64,000 nt of DNA from CBDDIP01 sp965229005 (lineage in GTDB: Bacteria; Actinomycetota; Acidimicrobiia; Acidimicrobiales; Ilumatobacteraceae). Positions 56,264 through 64,000 of the stretch are shown here, in pieces. Numbering within the stretch: position 1 is the first letter of the stretch; every line of letters starts with the position of its first letter. The DNA lies in the NCBI GenBank assembly GCA_965229005.1, contig CBDDIP010000002.1, positions 1,674,001 to 1,738,000 of the forward strand, read 5' to 3'. The notes under the pieces are model-generated. The model did not search any database. It was given only the letters and a program-made list of their open reading frames with translations, and was not told where the DNA came from. Position numbers and translations under genes: made by a program.

Positions 56264-57727
56264 GTGCAGACCCGCCTGTTCATCGGCGGCGAGTTCGTCG
56301 ACGCGCTCGACGGCGGCGAGCTCGACGTCCTCAACCCGCACGACTGCTCGGTGATCACCTCGATTGCCGAGGGTCGCGCCGCGGATGTCGACCGCGCCGT
56401 CGTCGCCGCGCAGGCCGCCTTCCCGGCCTGGAGCCGGATGATGGCCGCCGATCGCGGACGGTTGCTGCTCAAGCTGGCAGACGCGATCGAGGCCAACGCC
56501 GAGGAGCTCGCGCAGCTGGAGAGCCTGGACACCGGGCACCCGATCCGCGACGCGCGCATCCTCGATGTGCCGCGCACCGCTGCCTGCTTCCGCTACTTCG
56601 GCGGGATGGCCGACAAGGTGCAGGGCGACATCATCCCGGTCGACCCCGGCTTCCTGAACTACGTGCAACGAGTGCCGCTCGGCGTCGTCGGCCAGATCGT
56701 GCCCTGGAACTTCCCGCTGATGTTCTGCTCGTGGAAGATGGGCCCGGCGCTCGCTGCCGGCAACACCGTGGTGCTGAAGCCGAGCGAGCTGACCCCGCTG
56801 AGCTCGCTGCGCATCGCCGAGCTGATGGCCGAGGTCGGCTTCCCGGCAGGTGTCGTCAACATCGTGCCCGGGTTCGGTCACACCGCCGGTGAACGGCTGG
56901 CGGTGCACCCCGACGTGGCCAAGATCGCCTTCACCGGCAGCACGGCCACCGGGCGACGCATCGTCGAGGGCAGCGCGTCGAACCTCAAGCGCGTGCAGCT
57001 CGAGCTCGGTGGCAAGGGGGCGAACATCGTCTTCGCCGACGCCAACCTGCCGGCCGCGGTGAACGGATCGGCGTTCGCCATCTTCCACAACCAGGGCCAG
57101 GCCTGCATCGCCGGGAGCCGCCTCATCCTCCACGAGTCGATCGCCGACGAGTTCCTCGACGCGTTCCTGACGCTCGCTCGCTCGATCCGCCTCGGCAACC
57201 CGCTCGACTCAACGACCGAGATGGGGCCGCTGACCTCACCGATGCACCGCGATCGCGTGCTGTCCTACGTGAAGGTGGCGATCGACGAGGGCGGAGAGAT
57301 CCTCACCGGTGGCGCCGCCCCCGACGATGCCGAGCTGTCCAACGGCTGCTACATCTCGCCGACCGTCGTGCGCGCTCGCCCCGGCGATCGCGTCAGCCAG
57401 GAAGAGGTCTTCGGACCGTTCGTCACCGTGACCACGTTCGGCGACGACGACGAGGCGATGGCCATCGCCAACGGCACCGACTACGGCCTCGGCGGCGGGC
57501 TGTGGACCACCGACCTGTCGCGAGCCCATCGTGTCGCCGGAGCGATGCGCAGCGGCATGGTGTGGGTGAACTCGTACAAGCGCGCCAACCCCGGCTCTCC
57601 GTTCGGCGGCACCGGCCTGTCCGGCTACGGGCGGGAGATGGGCTTCGAGGCGATCCGCGAGTACACCGAGGCGAAGAGCGTGTGGATCAACGTCGACGCC
57701 CAGCTGCCGCCCTGGTACCCGCGATGA
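56264..57727 (+). CDS. hapE: Aldehyde dehydrogenase (4-hydroxymuconic semialdehyde dehydrogenase-like)
   Basis: This 487-residue NAD-dependent aldehyde dehydrogenase has Asn149 (VPWNFP), Glu247 (LELGGKG) and the catalytic Cys281 (GQACIAGSR), with GFGHTAGE and TGSTATG in the Rossmann part. Its place directly after the dioxygenase subunits makes oxidation of 4-hydroxymuconic semialdehyde to maleylacetate its likely reaction, as for HapE/PnpE. It starts with GTG eight bases after hapD and overlaps catI (ATGA). Confidence 0.88.
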   Translation: MQTRLFIGGEFVDALDGGELDVLNPHDCSVITSIAEGRAADVDRAVVAAQAAFPAWSRMMAADRGRLLLKLADAIEANAEELAQLESLDTGHPIRDARILDVPRTAACFRYFGGMADKVQGDIIPVDPGFLNYVQRVPLGVVGQIVPWNFPLMFCSWKMGPALAAGNTVVLKPSELTPLSSLRIAELMAEVGFPAGVVNIVPGFGHTAGERLAVHPDVAKIAFTGSTATGRRIVEGSASNLKRVQLELGGKGANIVFADANLPAAVNGSAFAIFHNQGQACIAGSRLILHESIADEFLDAFLTLARSIRLGNPLDSTTEMGPLTSPMHRDRVLSYVKVAIDEGGEILTGGAAPDDAELSNGCYISPTVVRARPGDRVSQEEVFGPFVTVTTFGDDDEAMAIANGTDYGLGGGLWTTDLSRAHRVAGAMRSGMVWVNSYKRANPGSPFGGTGLSGYGREMGFEAIREYTEAKSVWINVDAQLPPWYPR

Positions 57728-58590
57728 TCACCTCGTTGGCGGACGCCGTTGCCGCGCACGTGCACGACGGCGACACCGTGGCGATGGAGGGCTTCACCCA
57801 CCTCATCCCACACGCCGCCGGCCACGAGATCATCCGTCAGGGCCGGCGCGACCTGCACCTCGTGCGGATGACGCCGGACATGATCTACGACCAGCTGATC
57901 GGCGCCGGCTGCGCGACGCGGCTGACGTTCTCGTGGGGCGGCAACCCCGGCGTCGGCTCGCTGCAGCGCTTCCGCGACGCGGTGGAGCACGGTTGGCCGC
58001 ACCGGTTGGAGATCGAGGAGCACAGCCACGCCGGCATGGCCACGCGGTACGTCGCCGGCGCCAGCGGCCTTCCCTTCGGCATGTTGCGCGGCTACCTCGG
58101 CACCGATCTGCCGCAGCACACCGAGACGATCCGCACCGTCGAGTGCCCGTTCACCGGCGAGTCGCTCGCCGCCGTGCCGGCGCTGAACCCGGACGTGTCG
58201 ATCATCCACGCCCAGCGCGCCGACCGCTCCGGCAACGTGCAGGTCTGGGGCCTCGTCGGCGTGCAGAAGGAAGCGGTGCTCGCCGGACGATCGAGCATCA
58301 TCACCGTCGAGGAGATCGTCGACGAGCTGACGCCGGTCGCCGGTGCCGTCGTGCTGCCCTCGTGGGTGGTCACTGCGGTGTGCCTGGTGCCCGGCGGCGC
58401 GCACCCGAGCTTCGCCATGGGCTACAGCGAGCGCGACAACGACTTCTACAAGGCCTGGGACGCGATCGCCAAGGACCGCACGACGTTCACCGAGTGGATC
58501 GAGCGGCACATCCTCGGCACCGTCGACTTCGACGACTTCCGCCGCTCCGTGCAGCTGGGCGCGCTTCCGACAGGCGCCGCGCATGTCTGA
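57724..58590 (+). CDS. catI: 3-oxoadipate CoA-transferase subunit A (CatI-like)
   Basis: This 288-residue family I CoA-transferase subunit has MEGFTHLIPHAAGHEIIRQGRRDL, MTPDMIYDQLIGAGCATRLTFSWGGNPGVGSLQRFRDAVE and EIEEHSHAGMATRYVAGASGLPF, which match CatI of chlorocatechol-degrading Pseudomonas as recalled. With CatJ it moves CoA from succinyl-CoA to 3-oxoadipate. It overlaps the aldehyde dehydrogenase by four bases and catJ by eight. Glutaconate CoA-transferase is a related alternative, but the context favours 3-oxoadipate. Confidence 0.9.
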   Translation: MITSLADAVAAHVHDGDTVAMEGFTHLIPHAAGHEIIRQGRRDLHLVRMTPDMIYDQLIGAGCATRLTFSWGGNPGVGSLQRFRDAVEHGWPHRLEIEEHSHAGMATRYVAGASGLPFGMLRGYLGTDLPQHTETIRTVECPFTGESLAAVPALNPDVSIIHAQRADRSGNVQVWGLVGVQKEAVLAGRSSIITVEEIVDELTPVAGAVVLPSWVVTAVCLVPGGAHPSFAMGYSERDNDFYKAWDAIAKDRTTFTEWIERHILGTVDFDDFRRSVQLGALPTGAAHV

Positions 58591-59347
58591 CGGTTACACC
58601 GCCGACGAGCTGATGATCGTCAACGCCGCCCGCGCGCTCGGCGTGCGCGCCGCGGCCGGCAAGGGCGTGTGCTTCGTCGGCATCGGCCTGCCGTCGACGG
58701 CGGCCAACCTGGCTCGACGGCTGTACGAGCACGCGCCCGTGCTCGTCTACGAGAGCGGGTGCATCGGCTCCAAGCCCAACCGGCTGCCGCTGTCGATCGG
58801 CGACGGCGAGCTCGGCGACACGGCGGACGCGGTGGTCAGCGTGCCCGAGATCTTCGCCTACTGGCTGCAGGCCGGACGCATCGACATCGGCTTCCTCGGC
58901 GGGGCGCAGCTCGACCGCTTCGGCAACATCAACTCCACGGTGATCGGCGACTACGACGCGCCGAGCACGCGGCTGCCCGGCGCCGGTGGCGCTCCGGAGA
59001 TCGCTGCATCCGCCGGCGAGGTGATGGTGATCATGCGCCAGAGCCGTCGCGCGTTCGTCGAGCGCTGCGACTTCCGTTCGTCGATCGGCTTCGGCGACGG
59101 ACCCGGCCACCGCGAGCGCCTCGGTCTTCGCGGCGCCGGGCCGCAGCTGGTGATCACCGACCTGGGGGTGCTCGAACCGGATGCCGCCACCTGCGAACTG
59201 GTGATGACCTCGCTGCACCCTGGCGTGACCGTCGAGCAGTGCCGCGACGCGACTGGTTGGGACCTGCGGTTCCGCGACGGGCTGAGCGCGACCGCGACGC
59301 CCGAGGCCGACGAGCTGGCGACGCTGCGCGCGTTGCAGGCGGCATGA
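58583..59347 (+). CDS. catJ: 3-oxoadipate CoA-transferase subunit B (CatJ-like)
   Basis: This 254-residue catalytic subunit has GKGVCFVGIGLPSTAANLARRLYEHAPVLVYESGCIGSKPNRLPLSIGDGELGDTAD; Glu57 is the expected thioester-forming residue. IDIGFLGGAQLDRFGNINSTVIGDYDAPSTRLPGAGGAPEIAASA matches CatJ as recalled. It acts as a heterodimer with CatI. Its TGA overlaps the ATG of the maleylacetate reductase gene. Confidence 0.9.
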   Translation: MSDGYTADELMIVNAARALGVRAAAGKGVCFVGIGLPSTAANLARRLYEHAPVLVYESGCIGSKPNRLPLSIGDGELGDTADAVVSVPEIFAYWLQAGRIDIGFLGGAQLDRFGNINSTVIGDYDAPSTRLPGAGGAPEIAASAGEVMVIMRQSRRAFVERCDFRSSIGFGDGPGHRERLGLRGAGPQLVITDLGVLEPDAATCELVMTSLHPGVTVEQCRDATGWDLRFRDGLSATATPEADELATLRALQAA

Positions 59348-60456
59348 CGATGGACCCGTTCGTGCACGACCAGTTGGCGGCCCGCATCGTGTTCGGCGTC
59401 GGCCGCCTCGCCGACGTGGCCGACGAGGTCGAGCGGCTCGGCATCGGCCGGCCGATGGTGATCAGCGACCGCGCGGCCGCGGCGCCCGCCGAACGGATCG
59501 TTGCCGACCTCGCCGAACGGACCGGCGTCGCGCTGCACTGGACCGAGGTCGCCCAGCACGTGCCCGCACCCCTGGCCGCGCGAGCCCGTCGTGCGGCGAG
59601 CGATGCGGCAGTGGACGGCATCGTCTGCGTCGGCGGCGGCTCGTCCACCGGGCTGGCGAAGGCGATCGCGCTGAGCAACCTCGTCCCGATCGTCGCCGTG
59701 CCGACCACGTACGCCGGCAGCGAGCAGACGACGATCTACGGGATCACCGCCGACCCGGCCGGCGGCGAGTTCGGTCACAAGGAGACCGGCACGAGCGCCG
59801 TCGTCCAGCCGCGAACGGTGATCTACGACCCGTCGTTGACCGTCGGTCTCCCGCCATCGGTGACCGGTCCATCGGCGTTCAACGCGCTTGCCCACGCGGT
59901 GGAGGCGCTGTACGCGCCCGGCCACAACCCCGTGACGTCGGCGCTGGCGATGGAGGGCGTGCGGGCGATCAACCGATCGCTGCCCGATGTGATCGCCGAC
60001 CCGGCCGACCTCGACGCTCGCGGCACGCTGCTCTACGGCGCGTACCTGTCGGGTGTCGCACTCGGCAGCACCGCCGCTGCCTTCCACCACAAGATCTGCC
60101 ACGTGCTCGGCGGCATGTTCGACCTCGTCCACGCCGACGCGCACTCCGTCGTGCTGCCCCACGCCATCGCCTTCAACGCGCCGGCGCTGCCCGCCGAGAT
60201 GGCGCGCCTGGCCGAGGCACTGGACGTGCCGGGGCACGACCCTGCCGGCGCGTTGTGGGACCTGGCGTCGCGCAGCCACGTCCCGACCAGGCTCGCCGAC
60301 CTCCACGGGTCGCGCGGTCCGCTTCGATCGACCGATCTGGCCGAGGCCGCCAAGCGCGCCGCAGCCGAGATCACCGACAACCCGCGCCCGTTCGACGAGA
60401 CCGACGTCCTCGGTCTGCTCGAGCGGGCGTTTGCCGGGCAGCGACCCGAGCCCTGA
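59344..60456 (+). CDS. hapF: Maleylacetate reductase
   Basis: This 370-residue iron-containing alcohol-dehydrogenase-like enzyme has VCVGGGSSTGLAKAIAL (nucleotide loop), VPTTYAGSEQTTIYGIT, and the metal region FHHKICHVLGGMFDLVHADAHSVVLPH. It reduces maleylacetate to 3-oxoadipate with NAD(P)H and links ring cleavage to CatIJ. A second ATG lies six bases after the first. Length is close to that of known maleylacetate reductases (about 350). The ABC transporter genes follow after 53 bases. Confidence 0.9.
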   Translation: MTMDPFVHDQLAARIVFGVGRLADVADEVERLGIGRPMVISDRAAAAPAERIVADLAERTGVALHWTEVAQHVPAPLAARARRAASDAAVDGIVCVGGGSSTGLAKAIALSNLVPIVAVPTTYAGSEQTTIYGITADPAGGEFGHKETGTSAVVQPRTVIYDPSLTVGLPPSVTGPSAFNALAHAVEALYAPGHNPVTSALAMEGVRAINRSLPDVIADPADLDARGTLLYGAYLSGVALGSTAAAFHHKICHVLGGMFDLVHADAHSVVLPHAIAFNAPALPAEMARLAEALDVPGHDPAGALWDLASRSHVPTRLADLHGSRGPLRSTDLAEAAKRAAAEITDNPRPFDETDVLGLLERAFAGQRPEP

Positions 60457-60509
60457 TCGACGCCGACACGTCCAGCAAGCAACCGAACACGAGCAACAGG
60501 AGAGTTCAG

Positions 60510-61970
60510 ATGGGGGACAACATGGGAAGCAACATCGATCCGGTCGAGCGCTCGGCGCATCGCCTCGGCCGGCGCAAGTTCATCGTCATGGCATCCGGCG
60601 GCATCGCCGCTGCGGTGCTGGCTGCATGCAGCAAGGACAAGGAGTCCAACAGCACGACGGCGCCGACGTCCCCAGCGGACACGGTCGGCGAAACGACGCC
60701 CGGCACCACACCGGTCACCACCCCCGGCACGACGCCGACATCGACACCGGGCGGCATCACCGGTGGCGGCGGTGGTGACGGCACGATCAAGATCGGCTTC
60801 GTCAGCCCGCAGACCGGAGCACTGGCGCCGTTCGGCGCCGCCGACGCGTTCGCCATTGCCGGCATCGAGGACTTCGTCAAGGACGGCCTCATGGTGGGTG
60901 GCAAGAGCTTCGCCATCGAGATCCTCGTCGAGGACAGCGAGTCGAGCACCGACACGGCCGCTGCCAAGGCGGCGAAGCTGATCGACGAGGACGGCGTCGA
61001 CCTGATGCTCGTCGGCAACACGCCGGAGACCACCAACCCGGTCAGCGACACGTGCGAGGCCAGCGGGATGCCGTGCATCAGCACCACCGCGCCGTGGCAG
61101 CCGTGGCTGATCGGCCGCGGTGGCGCGCCCGGCCCCGACGCTTCGTTCGACTGGACGTACCACTTCTTCTGGGGTCTGGAGGACGTCATCGGGACCTTCG
61201 TGTCGATGTGGAACCAGGTCGACACGAACAAGAGCGTCGGCGGCTTGTTCCCCAACGACGGCGACGGCAACGCATGGGGCGACGCCGAGGTCGGCTTCCC
61301 GAAGCCGTTGGCCGAGGCCGGCTACGCGTTGAACGACCCGGGTCGCTACGAGAACCTGAACCAGGACTTCACCGCACAGATCAACGCCTTCAAGGACGCC
61401 AGCTGCCAGCTGATCACCGGCGTGGTCATCCCGCCCGACTTCCCGACGTTCTGGAAGCAGGCCAAGCAGCAGGGCTTCGTGCCGAAGGTCGCCTCGATCG
61501 GCAAGGCGCTGCTGTTCCCGGAGAGCATCCAGGCGCTCGGCAACGACGGTGTCGGCCTCACCAGCGAGGTGTGGTGGAGCCCGAGCCACCCGTACTCGAG
61601 CTCGCTCGTCGGGCTGTCGGCCAAGGAGGTCGCCGACGCGTACACCGAGTCGACCGGCAGCCAGTGGACGCAGCCGATCGGGTTCGCCCACGCGCTGTTC
61701 GAGGTGGCCTTCGCCGCACTCGTCGCCGCGGGCAGCGCCGACAAGCAAGCGGTCGCCGATGCGGTGAAGACGCTGAAGGTCGACACGATCGTCGGCTCGG
61801 TCGAGTGGGGCCGTTCCGACAGCCCATCGCCGAACATCGCCAAGACCAAGCTGTGCGGTGGTCAGTGGCGCGTGGCCGACACGCCCACCGGCTTCGACCT
61901 GATCATCGTCGACAACAGCGGCAACCCGGACGTGCCGACCGGGGGCACGGTCGAGGCGATCAGCGCCTGA
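60510..61970 (+). CDS. ABC transporter substrate-binding lipoprotein
   Basis: This 486-residue binding protein has a signal peptide with twin arginines (LGRRKFIVMASGG) and lipobox LAAC with Cys40, followed by a Thr/Pro/Gly-rich linker and a type I periplasmic-binding fold (IKIGFVSPQTGALAPFGAADAFAIAGIEDFVKDG). The twin Arg suggests Tat export of the folded lipoprotein; Sec is also possible. AGGAGAG precedes the ATG. It likely binds an aromatic acid or a precursor of hydroquinone, from its place after the pathway genes (inference). Confidence 0.9.
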   Translation: MGDNMGSNIDPVERSAHRLGRRKFIVMASGGIAAAVLAACSKDKESNSTTAPTSPADTVGETTPGTTPVTTPGTTPTSTPGGITGGGGGDGTIKIGFVSPQTGALAPFGAADAFAIAGIEDFVKDGLMVGGKSFAIEILVEDSESSTDTAAAKAAKLIDEDGVDLMLVGNTPETTNPVSDTCEASGMPCISTTAPWQPWLIGRGGAPGPDASFDWTYHFFWGLEDVIGTFVSMWNQVDTNKSVGGLFPNDGDGNAWGDAEVGFPKPLAEAGYALNDPGRYENLNQDFTAQINAFKDASCQLITGVVIPPDFPTFWKQAKQQGFVPKVASIGKALLFPESIQALGNDGVGLTSEVWWSPSHPYSSSLVGLSAKEVADAYTESTGSQWTQPIGFAHALFEVAFAALVAAGSADKQAVADAVKTLKVDTIVGSVEWGRSDSPSPNIAKTKLCGGQWRVADTPTGFDLIIVDNSGNPDVPTGGTVEAISA

Positions 61971-61971
61971 C

Positions 61972-62682
61972 ATGCCGGTGCTGGAAGCCGTCGGGCTGTC
62001 GAAGCGGTTCGGCGCGGTGAACGTCATCGACGAGCTGAGCTTCTCCCTCGAAGCGGGGGAGGCGCTCGGCATCGTCGGGCCGAACGGCGCCGGCAAGACC
62101 ACCACCTTGAACCTGCTCGCCGGCGACCTCGCGCCGACGACCGGGACCGTGCTGTTCAACGGACGCGACGTGACGCGCGTGCGAGCCCACCGGCGCTGCC
62201 GGCTCGGGCTCGGGCGCACGTCGCAGGTGCCGCGCCCGTTCGAAGGGCTGACGGTGTTCGAGAACGTGATGGTCGGGGCCGCGTTCGGCGGGTCGCGCAG
62301 CGGTGCGATCGATGCCTCTGTCGAGGCGCTGACGCGCGCCGACTTGATGCACCGCGCCAACGTGCGCGCCGGTGCCCTGACACTGCTCGACCGCAAGCGC
62401 CTGGAGCTGGCGCGCGCCTTGGCGACGCGCCCCGAGGTGCTGCTGCTGGACGAGATCGCCGGCGGGCTGACCGAGGCCGAGGTGCTGGAGCTGGTCGACA
62501 CCGTGAAGGCGATCCACGCCGGCGGCACCTCGATCATCTGGATCGAGCACATCGTCCACGCCCTGCTGCGCGTCGTCGATCGCATGATGGCGATGGACTA
62601 CGGGCGCAAGCTCGTCGAGGGCGACCCGCACGAGGTGATGGCCAGCGACGAGGTGCGCAGCGTCTACCTGGGGGCGTTGTGA
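61972..62682 (+). CDS. livG: ABC transporter ATPase (LivG-type)
   Basis: This 236-residue ATPase has Walker A GPNGAGKTT (36-44), Walker B VLLLDEIAGGL and the switch His in WIEHIVHALLRVVDRMMAMDYGRKL. The usual LSGGQ signature is replaced by TLLDRKRLELARAL, a variant I recall from some importers of this type. It follows the binding-protein gene by one base. It is the first of the two ATPases of a complete importer. Confidence 0.92.
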   Translation: MPVLEAVGLSKRFGAVNVIDELSFSLEAGEALGIVGPNGAGKTTTLNLLAGDLAPTTGTVLFNGRDVTRVRAHRRCRLGLGRTSQVPRPFEGLTVFENVMVGAAFGGSRSGAIDASVEALTRADLMHRANVRAGALTLLDRKRLELARALATRPEVLLLDEIAGGLTEAEVLELVDTVKAIHAGGTSIIWIEHIVHALLRVVDRMMAMDYGRKLVEGDPHEVMASDEVRSVYLGAL

Positions 62683-63389
62683 CGGACCTGCTCGAGATCG
62701 ACGGGCTCACCGGCCACTACGGCGACTTCCAGGCGCTGTTCGGGATCTCGCTCTCGGTCGTCGAGGGCAACGCGGTCGCGGTGATCGGTGCCAACGGCGC
62801 AGGCAAGAGCACGTTGCTGAAGTGCATCGCCGGCATCGTGCCGGTGAGCGGCGGCGACATCCGCTTCGACGGTCGCTCGCTGCGCGGCGTGGCGGCACAC
62901 GATCGGGTCGCACTCGGCATCTCGTTGGTGCCGGAGGGCCGCCGCATCTTCCGCAGCCTGTCGGTGGACGAGAACCTGCAGATCGGTGCCCACCGGGGAC
63001 GGCCCGGGCCGTGGACGAAGGCGCGGGTGTACGAGACGTTCCCCTTGCTGCAGCGGTTGGCGTCGCGCTCGGCCGCCCGACTCAGTGGCGGCGAGCAGCA
63101 GGCGCTGGCGATCGGCCGATCGTTGATGAGCAACCCGCGTTTGCTGCTGCTCGACGAGGTCTCGCTCGGGCTCGCACCCGTGGTGGTCAAGCAGCTCTAC
63201 GCCGCCCTCCCGGCGATCCGCGAGCAGGGTGCCACCCTGCTGGTGGTCGAGCAGGACATCAACCAGGCGCTCGCCGCCGCCGACGTCGCCCACTGCCTCC
63301 TCGAAGGCCGCGTGTCGCTGTCGGGCCCGTGTGCCGAGCTCTCCCGCGACGACATCGCCGCGGCCTACTTCGGGACCGTGCCGTCATGA
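62679..63389 (+). CDS. livF: ABC transporter ATPase (LivF-type)
   Basis: This 236-residue ATPase has Walker A GANGAGKST (37-45), the normal signature LSGGEQQALAIGRSLM, and Walker B LLLLDEVSLGLAP. GISLVPEGRRIFRSLSVDENL is the typical LivF Q-loop region. The GTG start overlaps the livG stop (GTGA). It pairs with LivG to drive uptake through the LivH/LivM permeases. Confidence 0.93.
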   Translation: MTDLLEIDGLTGHYGDFQALFGISLSVVEGNAVAVIGANGAGKSTLLKCIAGIVPVSGGDIRFDGRSLRGVAAHDRVALGISLVPEGRRIFRSLSVDENLQIGAHRGRPGPWTKARVYETFPLLQRLASRSAARLSGGEQQALAIGRSLMSNPRLLLLDEVSLGLAPVVVKQLYAALPAIREQGATLLVVEQDINQALAAADVAHCLLEGRVSLSGPCAELSRDDIAAAYFGTVPS

Positions 63390-63414
63390 TCCGAGTTGGC
63401 AGGAGAACAACGGC

Positions 63415-64000
63415 ATGAACTGGCTCAACGCGCTCATCTCCGGCGTGCTCATCGGCGGGCTCTACGCCATGTACGCGACCGGCCTGTCGGTCAGCTTCGG
63501 CGTCATGCGGCTGGTCAACCTGTCGCACGGCGACCTCGCCGTGACGGCTGCGTTCCTCGCCTCGACGCTCGTGCTGGCCACCGGCGGTTCGCCGTTCTGG
63601 ACGATCGTCGTGCTCATGCCCGCCGGCCTCGTGGTCGGTGCGGTGCTCCAGCGCGTGGTGTTCGACCGATTGGTCGGCGTCGAGCCGGCGTACCAGATCG
63701 TCGCCACGTTCGGCATGAGCGTCGTCATCCAGAACCTGCTGCTGCGCTACTACACGGCCGATCGCCGGGCGCTCGACATCGGATCGTTGAAGACCAGCTC
63801 GCTGAAGCTCGGTGACGTCAGCATCGGGTGGTTCCCGCTGCTGCGGTTCGCCGTTGCCGTGTTCGTGCTCGCCTCGCTGTCGCTGTTCATCGCCCGGACG
63901 CGCACCGGCCGAGCGTTCCGCGCGACGAGCGACGACCCGGAGGCGGCGCGCCTGATGGGGATCAACAACAAGGCGATCTACCGCATCGCCACCGGCATCG
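63415..64000 (+). CDS. livH: ABC transporter permease (LivH-type), cut by the window edge
   Basis: The first 195 codons are present. NALISGVLIGGLYAMYATGLSVSFGVMRLVNLSHGDLAVTAAFLAS is the usual LivH start, and RTGRAFRATSDDPEAARLMGINNKAIYRIATGI is the ATPase-contact loop. AGGAGAAC precedes the ATG. Here the permease is separate from LivM, unlike the fused LivHM of the other cluster; LivM should lie just past the right edge. Confidence 0.93.
   Translation, partial: MNWLNALISGVLIGGLYAMYATGLSVSFGVMRLVNLSHGDLAVTAAFLASTLVLATGGSPFWTIVVLMPAGLVVGAVLQRVVFDRLVGVEPAYQIVATFGMSVVIQNLLLRYYTADRRALDIGSLKTSSLKLGDVSIGWFPLLRFAVAVFVLASLSLFIARTRTGRAFRATSDDPEAARLMGINNKAIYRIATGI

Overview
The window is GC-rich DNA with short intergenic gaps and many four-base ATGA or GTGA gene overlaps. 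F420-type and actinobacterial families recur: LLM class and Rv0121-like enzymes, SCO6745-like and SCO7613-like proteins, and actinobacterial MaoC, TetR and VOC proteins. Together these suggest a free-living, metabolically versatile actinobacterium, perhaps an Acidimicrobiia or Ilumatobacter-type lineage; that placement is an inference. No rRNA, tRNA, CRISPR array, insertion sequence or phage gene was seen. No gene-free stretch exceeds about 220 bases, so this looks like ordinary chromosome made of small catabolic and regulatory cassettes.

Layout. 1-4.2 kb: the N-terminus of an SDR, an ArsR / SRPBCC / RibD-type / unknown operon, an isochorismatase and a P-loop kinase, and an SDR. 4.3-10.9 kb: GH3 beta-glucosidase, LLM oxidoreductase, acyl-CoA synthetase, F420-type enzyme and cytochrome P450. 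10.9-13.2 kb: an ars-like operon with a fused ArsR-ArsC, a VOC protein and a ChrA transporter behind a perfect operator. 13.3-16.3 kb: acyl-CoA dehydrogenase, a VOC/TetR divergent pair and a methyltransferase. 16.3-23.2 kb: a seven-gene minus-strand cluster (TetR, two MaoC-like proteins, PPOX-type protein, carotenoid/stilbene oxygenase, solute-binding lipoprotein, fused LivHM permease). It diverges from an SDR plus molybdopterin oxidoreductase (23.3-26.2 kb). 26.2-31.1 kb: GNAT, a GT1/GT4 glycosyltransferase pair with an unusual N-terminal alpha-helical domain, and CorA. 31.1-35.9 kb: three genes of unclear role, a Clp-N/HTH regulator with tandem operators, and small families. 36-43 kb: AraC, MmcQ, a large membrane protein, a duplicated PCD-like/VOC protein and a two-component system. 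43-50.9 kb: a VOC / PLP decarboxylase / Nudix / acyl-CoA ligase operon, aldo-keto reductase, MFS exporter and FAD monooxygenase. 50.9-54.6 kb: an IclR / CoxE-like / NodB-like / FAH operon. 54.7-64 kb: a hydroquinone cleavage operon followed by a branched-chain/aromatic-acid ABC transporter that runs off the right edge.

How it works together. The clearest pathway is 54725-60456. HapCD-type hydroquinone 1,2-dioxygenase makes 4-hydroxymuconic semialdehyde, and an aldehyde dehydrogenase makes maleylacetate. Maleylacetate reductase makes 3-oxoadipate, and CatIJ-type CoA-transferase makes 3-oxoadipyl-CoA. A periplasmic-binding ABC importer follows directly. A divergent IclR regulator faces the operon across a three-half-site operator. 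Regulation can be read in several other places: perfect or near-perfect palindromes lie over promoters of the ars operon, the Clp-N regulator and the TetR pairs. Many transcription-unit heads have a TANNNT box exactly six bases before the start codon and no Shine-Dalgarno sequence, which points to leaderless transcripts.
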